A stretch of 64,000 nucleotides of DNA from positions 2,728,001 to 2,792,000 of the forward strand of contig NC_039502.1 of the NCBI RefSeq assembly GCF_003590095.1, in the 5' to 3' direction. Positions 38,684-50,458 of this stretch are shown piece after piece. Both the position numbers and the translations under genes were made by a program. Each line of letters opens with the position of its first letter. Within the stretch, counting starts at the first letter, position 1. A model generated the notes under the pieces. The model was not told the DNA's origin and searched no databases. It was given only the letters and a program-made list of their open reading frames with translations. This DNA comes from Trichoplusia ni. Taxonomy: Eukaryota > Arthropoda > Insecta > Lepidoptera > Noctuidae.

Positions 38684-39598
38684 AGATCGCGGGTGGTGCA
38701 TTCGATTTGCGGTGAGCAGTGTGCGGACTCTTCTATCCAAGGCGTCCAGTTCGGTCTGTGTCCACTTGAGTATGCCAAAGGAGTACATTATCACTGGCAT
38801 GACCCAACCATTAAAGGCACGCACCTTGTTACCGCCCGATAAGGAACTTTTTAGTACCTTATTCAGGCGGCCAAAGAAACGTGTCTGTAACGATTGTTTC
38901 ATGTCAGCGACATTAATGCCTAACGCCTCTGACATACCCAAGTATTTGTAGGTTTCCGTTGAGGAGAGGGACCTAAGGTTTATAGAATCCGAGAGCTGTA
39001 TGCCCTGGGATTCTACAATCCCACCTCGTTTTACATGCATGACTGCACATTTGTCAACACCAAATTCCATTCTGATGGAATTACTGAAGCTTTCAGTAAT
39101 CTTCAGTAACTTCATCAGTTGCAACTTGTTGGAAGCAAACAATTTCAGGTCATCCATGTACAACAAGTGGGAGATTACCTGGCTTCCTCTCCGCAACGAA
39201 TAGCCCAGCCTTGAATTCTCAAGCAGAGTGCTAAGAGGATTCAAGGCTAAACAGAACCACAGGGGACTCAAACTGTCACCTTGAAATATTCCCCGCTCAA
39301 TCCTAATAAGTTGACCGCTCTTTTGGATATCCCGACATCCTGGATAGTGAAGCACCGTAGTCCATTGCCCCATACATGACTTCAAAAAAGTGCGTAGAGT
39401 TGTATTGATTTTATACAACTCCAGCACCCTCATGAGCCATGCATGTGGCACCGAATCATAGGCCTTCTTATAATCTATCCAACATGTCGACACACCCTTT
39501 TTGGAGCGGCGAACTTGTTGGCAAATAGTCATATCAATAAGGAGTAGCTCCTTAGTACCACGTGACCCATTCCTACATCCATTCTGAGAGGCAGACAT
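38684..39598 (-). pseudogene. Reverse transcriptase part of R4/Dong-like element
   Basis: Frame open from 39598. Visible RT motifs, numbered from the first ATG: CWIDYKKAYDSVPHAW (residues 39-54, with the motif A Asp), GIFQGDSLSPLWF (103-115), LLYMDDLKLF (145-154, the YxDD active site) and YKYLGMSE (217-224). The thumb/connection region reaches LLTANRMHHPRSG. There the frame leaves the family pattern at a run of five G on the coding strand (+ coordinates 38679-38683) and ends about 20 codons later at 38609. The catalytic residues are intact. The ATG used here is internal to the original protein, because the N-terminus is lost by truncation. Confidence 0.85.
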
Positions 39599-40716
39599 GA
39601 TAGAAAACCGTTTTATTTATTTCTATTATTATTAGAAGATTCGGCTAACTCTGACACAAAATTCCAGTGACTTGTGTACTCATCTGTACAGTAAAAAGCA
39701 CATTAAGACTACCGAGAGCAGCTGCATTGCGCTCTCCAATGTAAGTTAGTTTGGCAAACATTTGTTCTCTTGATGTCCGGTATCAAAACCCACTGTTCCT
39801 GTACCACGAGATCTTAAAGTGCGACTGCGAAGTCTGTGAAAGCAACATGCCGCTAGGCGTATTTTAGAGTGCTGTCTCACTTTCACGACGGCAAATGTAC
39901 TACTAATTTCATTATCCGTTATCATAGTAAGGGGACTGGTCACATATTGTGGACAGTCGGGGACTGGATATGACTTGTTGAGTGTTAAACCGATTGAAGT
40001 TATATTTCAATGTTAAATCCAGACTGTTGAATCAAGTTGTCGAAAACGGGTATGTTTACACAAATTATAGACAGAGTTCTGTGGGTTATGTTTAATAATA
40101 CTGTGATTGGTTACAGTGCAGATCCTTTTCTTAGTAATCGAAAATAACGTCGTATCGATGGAAATCAGAATTAAAAAACGGCTTGCCATAGAAATGTGGT
40201 GATAAATAACGTTATTGACTGGCCTATTGGTGTAGTGGTTAAGGGCAAGGGCAGTGGTTCAGGACATATGTTCCAAGTCAATATTTTCAAGGGTCAAAGG
40301 CAGTAAAAATAAGTTTGTTATACCTAATTTATATTTGTTGCTTTTAAAAATAAAAGGAATTTTCTAAAATACATTTCTTAAACCCATGTACCAACAACAA
40401 CTTTAAATTGTCTGAAAGTGTTGCGTTGCTAAGTTTCTTTCATTTTCAGCTAGACCGTACAGTTTCAAAGTCGCATTCTGCAATTTTATGGTTTTGTTTG
40501 TACGTTTAAATTTATTATTCTTTTACTTTTCAAATTAATAAACCTGATATTGTTACAAAATCCCCCACCATTTGTTGCGACTTATCTTAGTTGGTTACTT
40601 TTGGAAACAAGTCGTTAAATGCTGACTCTTTTGTAACAGTTTCTTTGTTTTAATTGGTAGACAGAATCTGACATGGTGTGTAAAAAAATCAGGACGGTAG
40701 GTCTCGATGCTCATCA

Positions 40717-40870
40717 TCAGCCCATATTCGTCCACTGTTTGACATAGGAATCCCCAAATTCACACCATCGAGATCTATCTTCGGCTGCTCGCATCCAGCT
40801 CCTGCCAGCAATCTTACGCAGATCATCATTCCATCGTGCTTGAGGACCTACACTATGCTCAGTCATGAGC
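40717..40870 (-). pseudogene. C-terminal fragment of a LINE ORF2 (RTE-like)
   Basis: The minus-strand frame gives PQARWNDDLRKIAGRSWMRA, AEDRSRWCEFGDSYVKQWT and NMG, then a stop at 40717. It matches the C-terminus of insect LINE reverse-transcriptase proteins (RPKTRW.DDL...AG..W...A.DR..W...GEAY.QQW type). A GATGATGAGC tail follows the stop. About 50 residues survive. Confidence 0.65.
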
Positions 40871-41966
40871 GAACGTCACAAGGAGTCTCTCATTCTCACA
40901 TTGCATAAAACTAAAGCAAATGATTAAGAAAAATTATCACAAAGGCCATAAATATCATTATTGACATTTCTTTTCAACTTGCGACTTAAATGAACGACGC
41001 ACATTATTCGAAGTTGGTTCGAAAGTTTAACTGATATCCGATTCCACGAAGATGGATCGATACTTTGACAACAGTCGTTATAAAGGGGTATTGGGTAAGT
41101 AAACGTTACAATTTTCCTTAATTCGAGCTCCATAAAGTTTATTAATTTCTATGTTGATTTTGAAAGACACTTTGTGGGAAATCAATTTCGACGCTAATTA
41201 TAACCACTTACATTTTTTTAACAATGTTTTCAGGTTTCTAACGTTTAATGCCTTGTTCTATGCTTTTAAAGGTCGTATGGGTACTGTTATATCCTAAATT
41301 ACACGCGCAGGAATATAAAATTAAACCGATGACACCGCGGGTTTACACGTGTCATCGTGTATAGTTTCAATAAGTCGATGTCAGCATTTACTCGCCGCTC
41401 GTAATTTTTCCATAAAGATTAAGCAGTGTGGATTTGAACGCCGTCGCGGAACATATTTTATAATTGTAAACTCTTTAATTAATTAAAAGTATTTCAGAGT
41501 AATTTCTATATCCTTTTTTTTAAAAGTCATCTTGAACCCACCCCGTAACAGTACAATCATACGACCTCAATCCAAAATTTGAACTCGATGTATTCCTAAT
41601 GAAAAGGTGTTAGATACATGAAAAATACAATACCTACCGTTGTAAGAAAATATAAATGTAACTACATAATTATGTGAAGAAAAAAACTGGGAAGTAGCAA
41701 ATAAAACAATAAGCCTTCACACCTCAAATTACAGGATTCCTATATCTAATAACGAAATAACGTCAAAGTCTAGTAAACTGCTAACTCTTGTCAGTTTCAG
41801 GTAACAGTACCCGAGGGGTTACTTGTGGTGTTATTTGTGCCTAGACTTCTAACTGCTTGGCAGATGACGTTTTATCCAATTACGTTACAAGATTTATATT
41901 AATTGAATGTATTGTTATGAACGTTGACAGGTTTTTTTGGTATGTGATTTAGCGTCTTCTTATTAA

Positions 41967-42197
41967 AACCGGTTAAGTGAAGGCAGGACTCGCGACACTG
42001 AGGGTTCCGTAAAAATAGACTAAAAAAACAGATCGGGCAACTAATCTATGACCATAACATGAAACTCGATCGATTGCAGCAGCAAATAAAAAAAATAAAA
42101 AATCGGCCGCCTCATCCATGAGATACAGCCTGGTAACAAACGGACAGACAGCGGTGCTACAGCACTAGTTTACTCTTTGGGCACGGAACCCTAAAAA
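41967..42197 (+). repeat. GGGTTCCGTA-type repeat, short third member
   Basis: Starts AAACCGGTTAAGTGAAGGCAGG ... GAGGGTTCCGTAAAA and ends GGGCACGGAACCCTAAAAA. It has a different, shorter interior with GAGATACAGCCTGG and ACGGACAGACAGC. The ends show it belongs with the copies at 43261 and 44614, but it carries the non-dimeric body. Confidence 0.6.
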
Positions 42198-42310
42198 TAT
42201 GTTCCTATTTTGATGAATCAAAACTGCATAGTACTGTCTATATACAAAGAGGAACATAAATATATATCTAGATGTTAATATGAACTTAACAAATATTTCA
42301 AAACTTGCAG

Positions 42311-42398
42311 AGTAATCCACAATCATATGAAACGCATTACCCTAGTTCAAAAACCTCAAAACATACATGAGCAAGTTTTAAAGAAAGACAGGACTGAA
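42311..42398 (+). CDS. Exon-like 88-base segment, unidentified
   Basis: Acceptor tttcaaaacttgcag, an open frame of 29 codons (VIHNHMKRITLVQKPQNI, then HEQVLKKDRTE), and the donor CTGAA|GTAAGTATC. The protein-like charged composition and matched splice sites suggest an internal exon entered in phase 2. It lies just after the repeat at 41967-42197. No family recognised. It could equally be chance or part of a noncoding transcript. Confidence 0.22.
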
Positions 42399-43260
42399 GT
42401 AAGTATCAAGATTATATATAGGTATGTTTGTACTGTGTCAGACAAATCTAGGTACGAAAAGAGTGTCATTTTAGCAGTTGTCGCGTCAGTTGGCAAACGG
42501 GAGCTGTGTATGCAGAAAAAGTGTGAATGAGGACGTGATTTTTTTCTTTTACTTCATGTTTATAGAAATTTGATATTGTTTGAAAAATCACTATTGACTT
42601 ATGATCTTTTGTGCACTATTTTCATATACGATGCAAAATTTAAAGGACTTGAACAAAAACAGCTGAATAGACTTATACTGGTTATTAAAAAAAAAAGTAC
42701 TTGCACTTCTTATCACATAAGTGGCTTAAGAGTACTAGCATCAAAGTGATAAATAATAAAAAAAATACAGAAACTTTATTCCATTCATTGAAACAATCAG
42801 GTTTGATAACCGGTTAGAACTGGGATCGATTAAGCCGATCAGTTAATGGATAAGTTGTGTTTGCTGCAGAATGTTCGAGAACTTAGTCCAGCGACTTCCT
42901 TCTGATATCCTACAAGTCACAACTATCCACGGCATTCTGTCTTGTAACAATTGATAAACATTAGCCTGTTACCGAGTTTGTGTTGGGTTTTCGAAGCACT
43001 TGAACAAACTAATTGATTGAATATAGAAATTAAATATATAGGCGATGAAAAAAGCAAAATAGGTGGATTAGTTGTTTACCGTGGGTTTGCCTGCATCCAT
43101 GGTTTATTTCTAGTCTAGCAACAAATAATAAAATATCTTTACAGACTTGCAAACATATTCACTCACAATCTTTCGCCTTCATAAAAAAAAGAAATAATTT
43201 TTTAAAGGCAAAATGATTTTAATTACAGATATTGACATAATTCACAACAACTTGTACTTA

Positions 43261-44044
43261 AAAAAAACCGGCCAAGTGCGAGTCGGACTCGCGCACCGAG
43301 GGTTCCGTACAAACCTGCAAGGTTTACAAAGTTCGTTCATTACGACAATCGAGTCATATAAATATATATGACTCGATTGTAAAACGTTGCTTCATGCCAA
43401 ATTTCAAGATTCTAGGTCGACTGGAAGTACCCTTTAGGTTTTGATTCCCTTGCGAGTATTTGCGCGTTTCAAAATATGCAGCTTAAATTGCTGTTTCTTT
43501 TGATTGCGTTGACATAGAAGTTTGATTTTGTTACAGCTTAAAGGTATTATAGACCTGAGTATTTGGTATGAATTTCAATTTAATACCTCTACGCGTTTAT
43601 GAGGAAATGGGTAGTAAGTTTAAAATTATTAAAAAAAAATATATTATGTGATGTAACTAAAAATTTATGGTTTTTGTAATTTTTCCTTTATCTATGGTAT
43701 AAGACGTTGCTTCGTACCAAATTTCAAGATTCTGAGTTCACGGGAAGCACCCTGTAGGTTTTGATTCCCTTGCAAGTGTCGAAAATTTGCGGCATAAACG
43801 GCTGTATCTTTTGATTGCGTTGCCTTAGAAGTTTGATTTTTTCACAGCTTCAAGGGACAGTAGACCTGAGTAATTGATATAAATTTCAGCTTCATACCTC
43901 CACGCGTTCTCGAGAAAAAGGGTCTTGACAGACGGACGGACGGACGGACGGACAGACGGACGGACAGACGGACGGACAGACGGACAACAAAGTGATCCTA
44001 TAAGGGTTCCGTTTTTTCCTTTTGAGGTACGGAACCCTAAAAAA
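43261..44044 (+). repeat. Large GGGTTCCGTA-type repeat, copy A (internally dimeric)
   Basis: Begins AACCGGCCAAGTGCGAGTCG ... GAGGGTTCCGTAC and ends GAGGTACGGAACCCTAAAA, so the ends are inverted around GGGTTCCGTA/TACGGAACCC. The interior is two diverged direct units (from ~43383 and ~43703, each starting ACGTTGCTTC and reading on through AGATTCT, GATTCCCTTGC and GATTGCGTTG to AGACCTGAGTA). It finishes with a GGAC/AGAC tandem array (43928-43985). Long minus-strand frames rich in Pro-Ser-Val-Arg-Pro are products of that array. Nonautonomous; the class is not certain. Confidence 0.75.
43345..43380. repeat. Perfect 16-bp palindrome inside repeat copy A
   Basis: ACAATCGAGTCATATA and TATATGACTCGATTGT around a 4-base loop (AATA). 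Absent from the otherwise parallel copy B, so it arose or was lost after the copies separated. Confidence 0.85.
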
Positions 44045-44613
44045 TGCAATGACGAAAAATTCATGCTGGCAGTTTATTTTGTTTATTAAACCGCCATTGT
44101 ACACAATTAAATTTGGAACACGTACGTAAAATAAATTTGACTCTCTATTGTGAACATAATAAGTATTATTTACTCCTTCGGGAGAGTGCGAAGGTTTATT
44201 CTGCAAAATTTTGGGAGTTTTAAAGGAGACATTTAAGTTGAATGCGTTACATAACTTTAGCAATTTTATCGGGAATTGCTACTTTTCTTGTTGGTAACTT
44301 CTCGGTACTTTTAGTTAGATGTTTTGAAATTACGAGCAAATTATTATGATTTACGGTTCGCAAACGGTTGCGTATATGTTTAAGGAGAGCATACATATTA
44401 GTATTCACATTGTGACTACTCAGAATGATTTGTGTTTATGACTAAATAACTGGTAGATGATAATTGTGTGAAAGTACTGAAGTAACACAGGTACATAAAA
44501 AAAAAATGTCTATTATTCTAAAACTTGTGTAAAACAACAATAACGATGACCAAATCTAATATAGTATATCATTGAACAACTACAGTTATATATTTACTAA
44601 ATATATGTTTGTT

Positions 44614-45369
44614 AAAAAAACCGGCCAAGTGCGAGTCGGACTCGCGCACCGAGGGTTCCGTACAAACCTGCAAGGTTATATAACCAAAAATTTAAGGTTT
44701 TCGGAATTTTTCCTTTATGTGTGCTATAAAACGTTGCTTCATGCCAAATTTCAAGATTCTAAGTCGACTGGAAGTACCCTTTAGGTTTTGATTCCCTTGC
44801 GAGTATTTGCGAGTTTCAAAATATGCAGCTTAAATTGCTGTTTCTTTTGATTGCGTTGACATAGAAGTTTGATTTTGTTACAGCTTAAAGGTATTATAGA
44901 CCTGAGTTTTTGGTATGAATTTCAATTTAATACCTCTACGCGTTTATGAGGAAATAGGTAGTAAGTTTAAAATTATTAAAAAAATATATATTATGTGATA
45001 TAACGTATAAAAAATTTTCCTTTATCTATGCTATAAGACGTTGCTTCGTACCAAATTTCAAGATTCTGAGTTCACGGGAAGCACCCTGTAGGTTTTGATT
45101 CCCTTGCAAGTGTCGAAAATTTGCAGCATAAACGGCTGTATCTTTTGATTGCGTTGGCTTAGAAGTTTGATTTTTTCACAGCTTCAAAGGACAGTAGACC
45201 TGAGTAATTGATATAAATTTCAGCTTCATACCTCCACGCGTTCCCGAAAAAAAGGGTCTTGACAGACGGACGGACGGACGGACGGACAGACGGACGGACG
45301 GACAGACGGACAACAAAGTGATCCTATAAGGGTTCCGTTTTTTCCTTTTGAGGTACGGAACCCTAAAAA
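44614..45369 (+). repeat. Large GGGTTCCGTA-type repeat, copy B (internally dimeric)
   Basis: Same structure and orientation as copy A, 570 bases away: shared start AACCGGCCAAGTGCGAGTCG, two internal units (from ~44731 and ~45038), a GGAC-rich array (45261-45310) and the end GGTACGGAACCCTAAAA. Most of it aligns closely to copy A. The exception is the segment just after TGCAAGG, where copy A has a 16-bp palindrome that copy B lacks. Confidence 0.75.
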
Positions 45370-46991
45370 CACCAAAACTTAGATTCTCTATGCTAAGATT
45401 GTTTACCATATTTCAGTGCCTGAACAAATGTATTAAATAATGATACTTGTCAGTACTTTTCTTCTAGCTAACAGATTTTTATTCTTTCACTATAAACACA
45501 GCAATAGTCTTTATTCTAGATGCACCGTATAAGAGTCGTTGGATATTCGTCGTCCCTCGACACACAGACTGGCTTTTGCCGGGTTTTAAATATCTTATGT
45601 CTTTGAAACTTTACCTTGCTTTGTGCCAGGTTTAAATAAAACTGTAATTTATTTTAGCTGTGCGTTATATGGTTGGAGTATGACTTAGTTAAATCAAATA
45701 TCATATAATTGTTCATCATCATCAGCCTTAGATGATCTAGTGCTACGGTAGCTTAGGTTTGGCAAACTAGTTTTCAAAGTCGAAACAATTTCATTTGTGG
45801 CATTGTACGCTCTCGATAACGAGCTCGAAGAAGGTTAGGTTCAAAACTAGGCAAGGTCTTGGTTATGTTGCGTTATATCTACGGACCTTTACCCATTTAA
45901 ACTATCATAGTTTAAAATACTACCTCGTATAGTATGAAATTGGCACGAGAAAGGGGAGGCCTATGCCCAGCAGTGGGAGGACAAAGGCTGTGGATGATGA
46001 TGATAGTATGAGAATAATATTAGCCCAGCACAAAGTTATCACATACTTCACCGGCGATTCCTAAAAGTGTTTAGAAATCGAATAACATACAAAAAGTTCC
46101 TTGTTTGTAAAATAATTAGGTTTTGTAGTACCATGAAAACATAGAATATTGAAGTTGACATCACTAATTTTAAAATTAGATTCCAAAGGAGGATCATGAA
46201 TAAATCTTTAGAAGTTTCGAGGTTTTCATAAATCACGTTAAAAAGTTTCCCGGCCATTTGGGAAATTCAAAATTTTTATATCCGGAGGTATAATGGTTTT
46301 GCTTTGGTATTGAACAAAGCTCATGATTTTAATTCTGTTTGGTTTAATGACAAAAATATATTTTACTAAACATCTTATTAAGAAATTTTTATAGATTGAT
46401 AACGTTAATTACTAAATATACCGAATTGTGACGTCAAAAGACAGTAAATAATATATACTCTGGAGTTCAATAGTTTTTCACCTGCCATAATATTATTTTC
46501 ATCAATACATTATAACAACGAAAACCCACAAACACGATATACAGCCAACATAATAAAAATACGTGTGCCGGAACAAATGCTCAGCGCAAGTACCCCCGTA
46601 CTATGACAAAACGGTGAGATAAGAACGGAACGGGGCACGACGTATACTAATGCAAGTTGTTAGAGCTCTACCCTACGGCGAGCTCCTACAAGCCCCTAAC
46701 CCCCGTACTATGAAACTATTTACATAAGTCGAACAATACTGCTGTTATGCTGACGTTTCAAATCAAAAGTGTCGTCAAGTCATCATGCTGATGATGAAAA
46801 CTTTAGAAAACAATTTGTCATATAGGTAAACTGTTTACACTAAAAGTTATATTATTGCAATTATGGAAGAGAGATGCCGCTCTACATTGTGTTGCTTGCT
46901 ATCACATTTCCGCAAATACACAATAATGGAATAATGTAACTTTTACCATTTATTCACACTTTACGACGAGGTTGTAGCCTTATTTCATTTA

Positions 46992-47252
46992 CTAGCTGTG
47001 GCCCGCGACTTCGTCCCCGTGGGTAGAAGATATAAGTTATGATTTAGGTATACCTGCCCGATTTTTTTCACATTTTCCATTGTATCTACGCTCCTATTAG
47101 TCGCAGCGTGGTGGTTTATAGCCTAAAGCCTTCCTCGATTAATGCTCTCTTCAACACAAAAATAATTTTTCAATTCGGACCAGTAGTTCCTGAGATTAGC
47201 GCGTTCAAACAAACAAACTCTTCAGCTTTATATATAAGTATAGAAGTATAGA
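46992..47252 (-). mobile_element. Nonautonomous Helitron, family A, copy 3 (reverse)
   Basis: On the minus strand it runs from TCTATACTTCTATACTTATA (near 47252) to GGGCCACAGCTAG|T (46992). Same internal sequence as the other family A copies. Its extended 5' start with two TCTATACTT units matches the copy at 60709. Confidence 0.78.
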
Positions 47253-48501
47253 TATAGATTTGTGTACCTAGAGTACACATTTTAAATTTAAAATTAAAAA
47301 CGTATTGCAACAAGTGGATAAGTCAAAGATAAGTAAAGATACAAAATGAGTTGCATACATTGGATGAGACTACGATATGATACGCTACAAAACCTTTCGA
47401 TCCCCTAGTAACCTCTACTATGAAACTATTTGCATAAGCCCTACATTTGAAGGGAATTCATAAAGTCGAACTCGGAGATCGAATTAGATATTGGATAGAT
47501 GTTGCGTTCGACGCTATTGATTTTCGTATCGTAAGTTTCAGTTTATCACATATAATACAAGTTAAATGATTGGACATCGTTAATGAGTGCTACTTTTTTT
47601 AATGTTGTTGGTCATATTATTTTGTAATATTATGAAGGTGCTCTTACAAGTTTTGAAAGCTTGATTTCTTTTTTCAATTTAACAAAGGACGATATCACAT
47701 ATATTGACGGCATTACCTCTGAGATGATTAGGAGTTCATCATAGTACAGGTCAAAAAGTTAGACATGACATGTCTCCCTGTAAAACACTGGTACTTAGAT
47801 GTCGGTTAGACTGTAAGCTAACCTAAATATGTTTGGGAAAATGCTAAGCTGATGATGATGAAAGACATGATATATCATGCTAGATTTTTGAAGTATAAAA
47901 TGTGTTCTTAATTTACTGAAGACTTGCTTATATCCGTAAGTACTGATACACATCTTACCTTATACACGTATGTATATTAAGCACCTCTAAATCTCCATCT
48001 ACTCTGAAATTGTTGAGTCCATAATACTGACCTCAAAAATCGGTCAAAATTTTCATATAACTTCACAACCCTTTTTGTTTTCCAATTTCAGCCGATAAAC
48101 TCAACAACATCCATTTATCCCTGTATCGAAACCATTCACTGTTTTGAATTGGTCTGTTTCACTGCGAAAGTAGTTGGAAGTTACGGAAAGTTGTGACCCA
48201 AATACAGTTTTGTGAGTCAAATTGTGAGAGCTTTACAGTATCTAGTCAAAATGTACTAATGTTGTCAAATTCTAACTATTGATTAAAGAAAGCTATTATT
48301 GCCACCATGTGTTTGGTGATTTTTCATGTAAGTAGAATTGAGCATTTTAATTAATAAATAGTACTTAGCCAAAGTTTCATCACAAACATACAAATTTATG
48401 GTTATTAAATCTGAAACAAAATATTTGTGTTATGAAGATCTTCACGTCACTTGTTTAAGAGGTAATTTTAAGAGTTAATGATACTTAGCATGTTAGAAGG
48501 A

Positions 48502-48563
48502 ACCAAAATGTTTATTCTGCCTACCATTGCAACTACCAATGATAGGCAGTGTCACTTTTTGGT
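48502..48563. repeat. Imperfect 27-bp hairpin, pre-miRNA-like size
   Basis: The inner stem CTGCCTACCATTG/CAATGATAGGCAG (one mismatch) is extended after a small internal loop by ACCAAAA/TTTTGGT. About 62 nt in total with a 7-base loop. No surrounding coding frame. Confidence 0.5.
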
Positions 48564-50458
48564 CGTCAAAAATCTTTATTTTCATACAAAATCTCCTTCA
48601 AGAAATCAAAATCTAATCAAGTCACTATCTAGTTAATCTTTACTTTATCTAGTGTATTATGATTTGTTTCAAACAAAGCCGATTACGAAGGCCTTATGAA
48701 CACAATAACAAAGCTTTCATTACCATCGTTATGTTGGATTAATTGAATATAAATTGATGTAAGCATGTTTGATCATCTGCTTGTCGGGATGTGGTCGGAT
48801 TGGTACGTTCCACTACGAGCTATTGTTTATTGGGATTACTTGAATATTTAACGGATTTATTCTGGACCTTATTGTTTTAAAATGATGTGAAAACAACCCC
48901 ATTAGACAAACGATGTTTCTTTAAGCGCTAAAACTAAATATTTTTTGTTTACGAAAGGGTTTTACAAACATTCAAATCACATTCAATAAAACACCCAGAC
49001 AGGCAGTCGTGGCGGGTATCGAACTACGACTATGATTTATGAAAGAATGGTTTTTTTCCATACAGTTTATCGATTCTATCAGTGTCAGCGATTCTAAAAA
49101 TGGCAACGTTTTACAGGTTTTTAGGTTTTTAAGTGATATTGCTCGGAAACTGCTGCCGTGTGAATAAATATTTTGAATGTTTCGAATAGGTATTTAAAAG
49201 AAAAAGATTTTTCTCTACAAAAGGTAAAAAATGTACTCTAAAGAAATAGCCTCTTACCAGTGCTACGGAAATATTCATAAAAATAGTAAAGGATGAAGAA
49301 GAAAAAACTTAGATGAGAAATTTAGCGACTCATAAAGAATAGTATGCAACTCGAGGAAACTTCAATTGCTTTAAGATCTGCAAAGAAAACAGAGAATTTC
49401 AAAACAAATAAAACAGCAATGCAAATTGTTTTGTTGTTGTAGATTTGTAGTAATTTTTAATGGAGATACCTCGATTTTTAATAGACAGCAAGTAAAGAAA
49501 AGGATTTAAAAAATTGGGAATGGGAAACAGGAAAATAGACCTACAAATTATTTAATGCTCAATGATAGTATAAATAACACAAATTATAAAATACAAGCCC
49601 AAAATAAGAAAATTAAATTTACGGTTTCCACGAATTCAGTCGTTACTCGGTGGCCATCGTCATCGTCAAAAGGGAAATCTCAATTTACTTGTGATTATAC
49701 AAAAAGTAAGCCTTTTTACATTATTTTTCCGGTACAAAGCGAAGCGGACCTTCCAACTGAATCGCTTAATTAATATTTACTCCGATGTCACTGGGTGCCT
49801 TAATAAAGTTTTTGGGCCTTTTGTGAACAAAGTGAGCCACGATTATGTAGATTTTGGGTTTGTTTCCTTATTAGTTGCAACCGACAGGGAGGTAAACAAG
49901 GTTATTGATTAATTTTATTTTGCGACGAACGAAAATAGTAGAAGGTAGGTGGAGTATGGGTGGTCACTGGTCACTTTAATTAATGATGCCATGGCGACGG
50001 CTATGACGTCAAAGGTTGTTATTTGTCGGTGTGTAACATGCAGTTCAGTGTGTAACACGTAGTATAATGTTACTTAAAGCTCTTTATGCTAAGTTATGTT
50101 CATGAGTAACCCTTATAAATTCAGAAGTTAACTCTTACAGACGAAAACATTAGAATGGAATGCGCGGATCCTGGCTATTTATTTTTATTTTTGTGAATAC
50201 GAGAGCAATAGTTCTTCATCCGAAAAGTAGACGTGAACTAAAGCGATTTCCTACACCGCGGTTAGTAGAAACCCTTAATTTGATATTGAATATTTGATGG
50301 TAGGGGTATGAGGTCTTGCTTACGTCTCACTTAAGGGGGTCGTTAAGTGTTTTCAAAAGTCGCCATTAGTGTGAAATATGAATTAATGGCCGCAGAGCGA
50401 CGTTGCGGCGTCATCGGTATACGGCTTCTCAAGAGGTGTCTGAAGAATAAGGATTACT

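Larger units (their letters stand above)
37530..39600 (-). mobile_element. R4/Dong-like non-LTR retrotransposon, 5' truncated, frameshifted
   Basis: The minus strand carries a reverse transcriptase (from 39598) followed, in another frame, by a CCHC finger and restriction-like endonuclease domain ending at 37672. A 3' untranslated part follows with a GC-rich hairpin (CCGGCAGC...GTTGCCGG) and an AATAAA-containing AT-rich tail. The 5' end, including any N-terminal zinc fingers and the start of the RT, is missing. The flank just upstream contains TAA repeats, and elements of the Dong type are known to insert in TAA repeats. Domain order (RT, then CCHC, then KPD-type endonuclease) places it with R2/R4-type elements rather than APE-encoding LINEs. 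The element is dead as it stands. Confidence 0.85.
45400..50450. other. Noncoding upstream region of the receptor gene
   Basis: Holds a LINE tail (45940), a Helitron (46992) and three CCCGTACTATGA-like repeats (46591, 46700, 47410 in varied form). A GC-richer patch at 49975-50075 has TATGACGTCAAAGG. Short frames at 49555-49912 are not supported. Regulatory elements of the receptor may lie here, but none can be assigned. Confidence 0.4.

Noticed and set aside
38140..39203. Several plus-strand frames of 67-133 residues
   Set aside because: They lie antisense to the R4/Dong-like RT and endonuclease, which carry clear motifs, so they are shadows.
43825..44263. Overlapping minus-strand frames rich in Pro-Ser-Val-Arg (also 45176-45409)
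   Set aside because: They are translations of the GGAC/AGAC tandem array inside the GGGTTCCGTA-type repeats; same-type frames appear in both copies.
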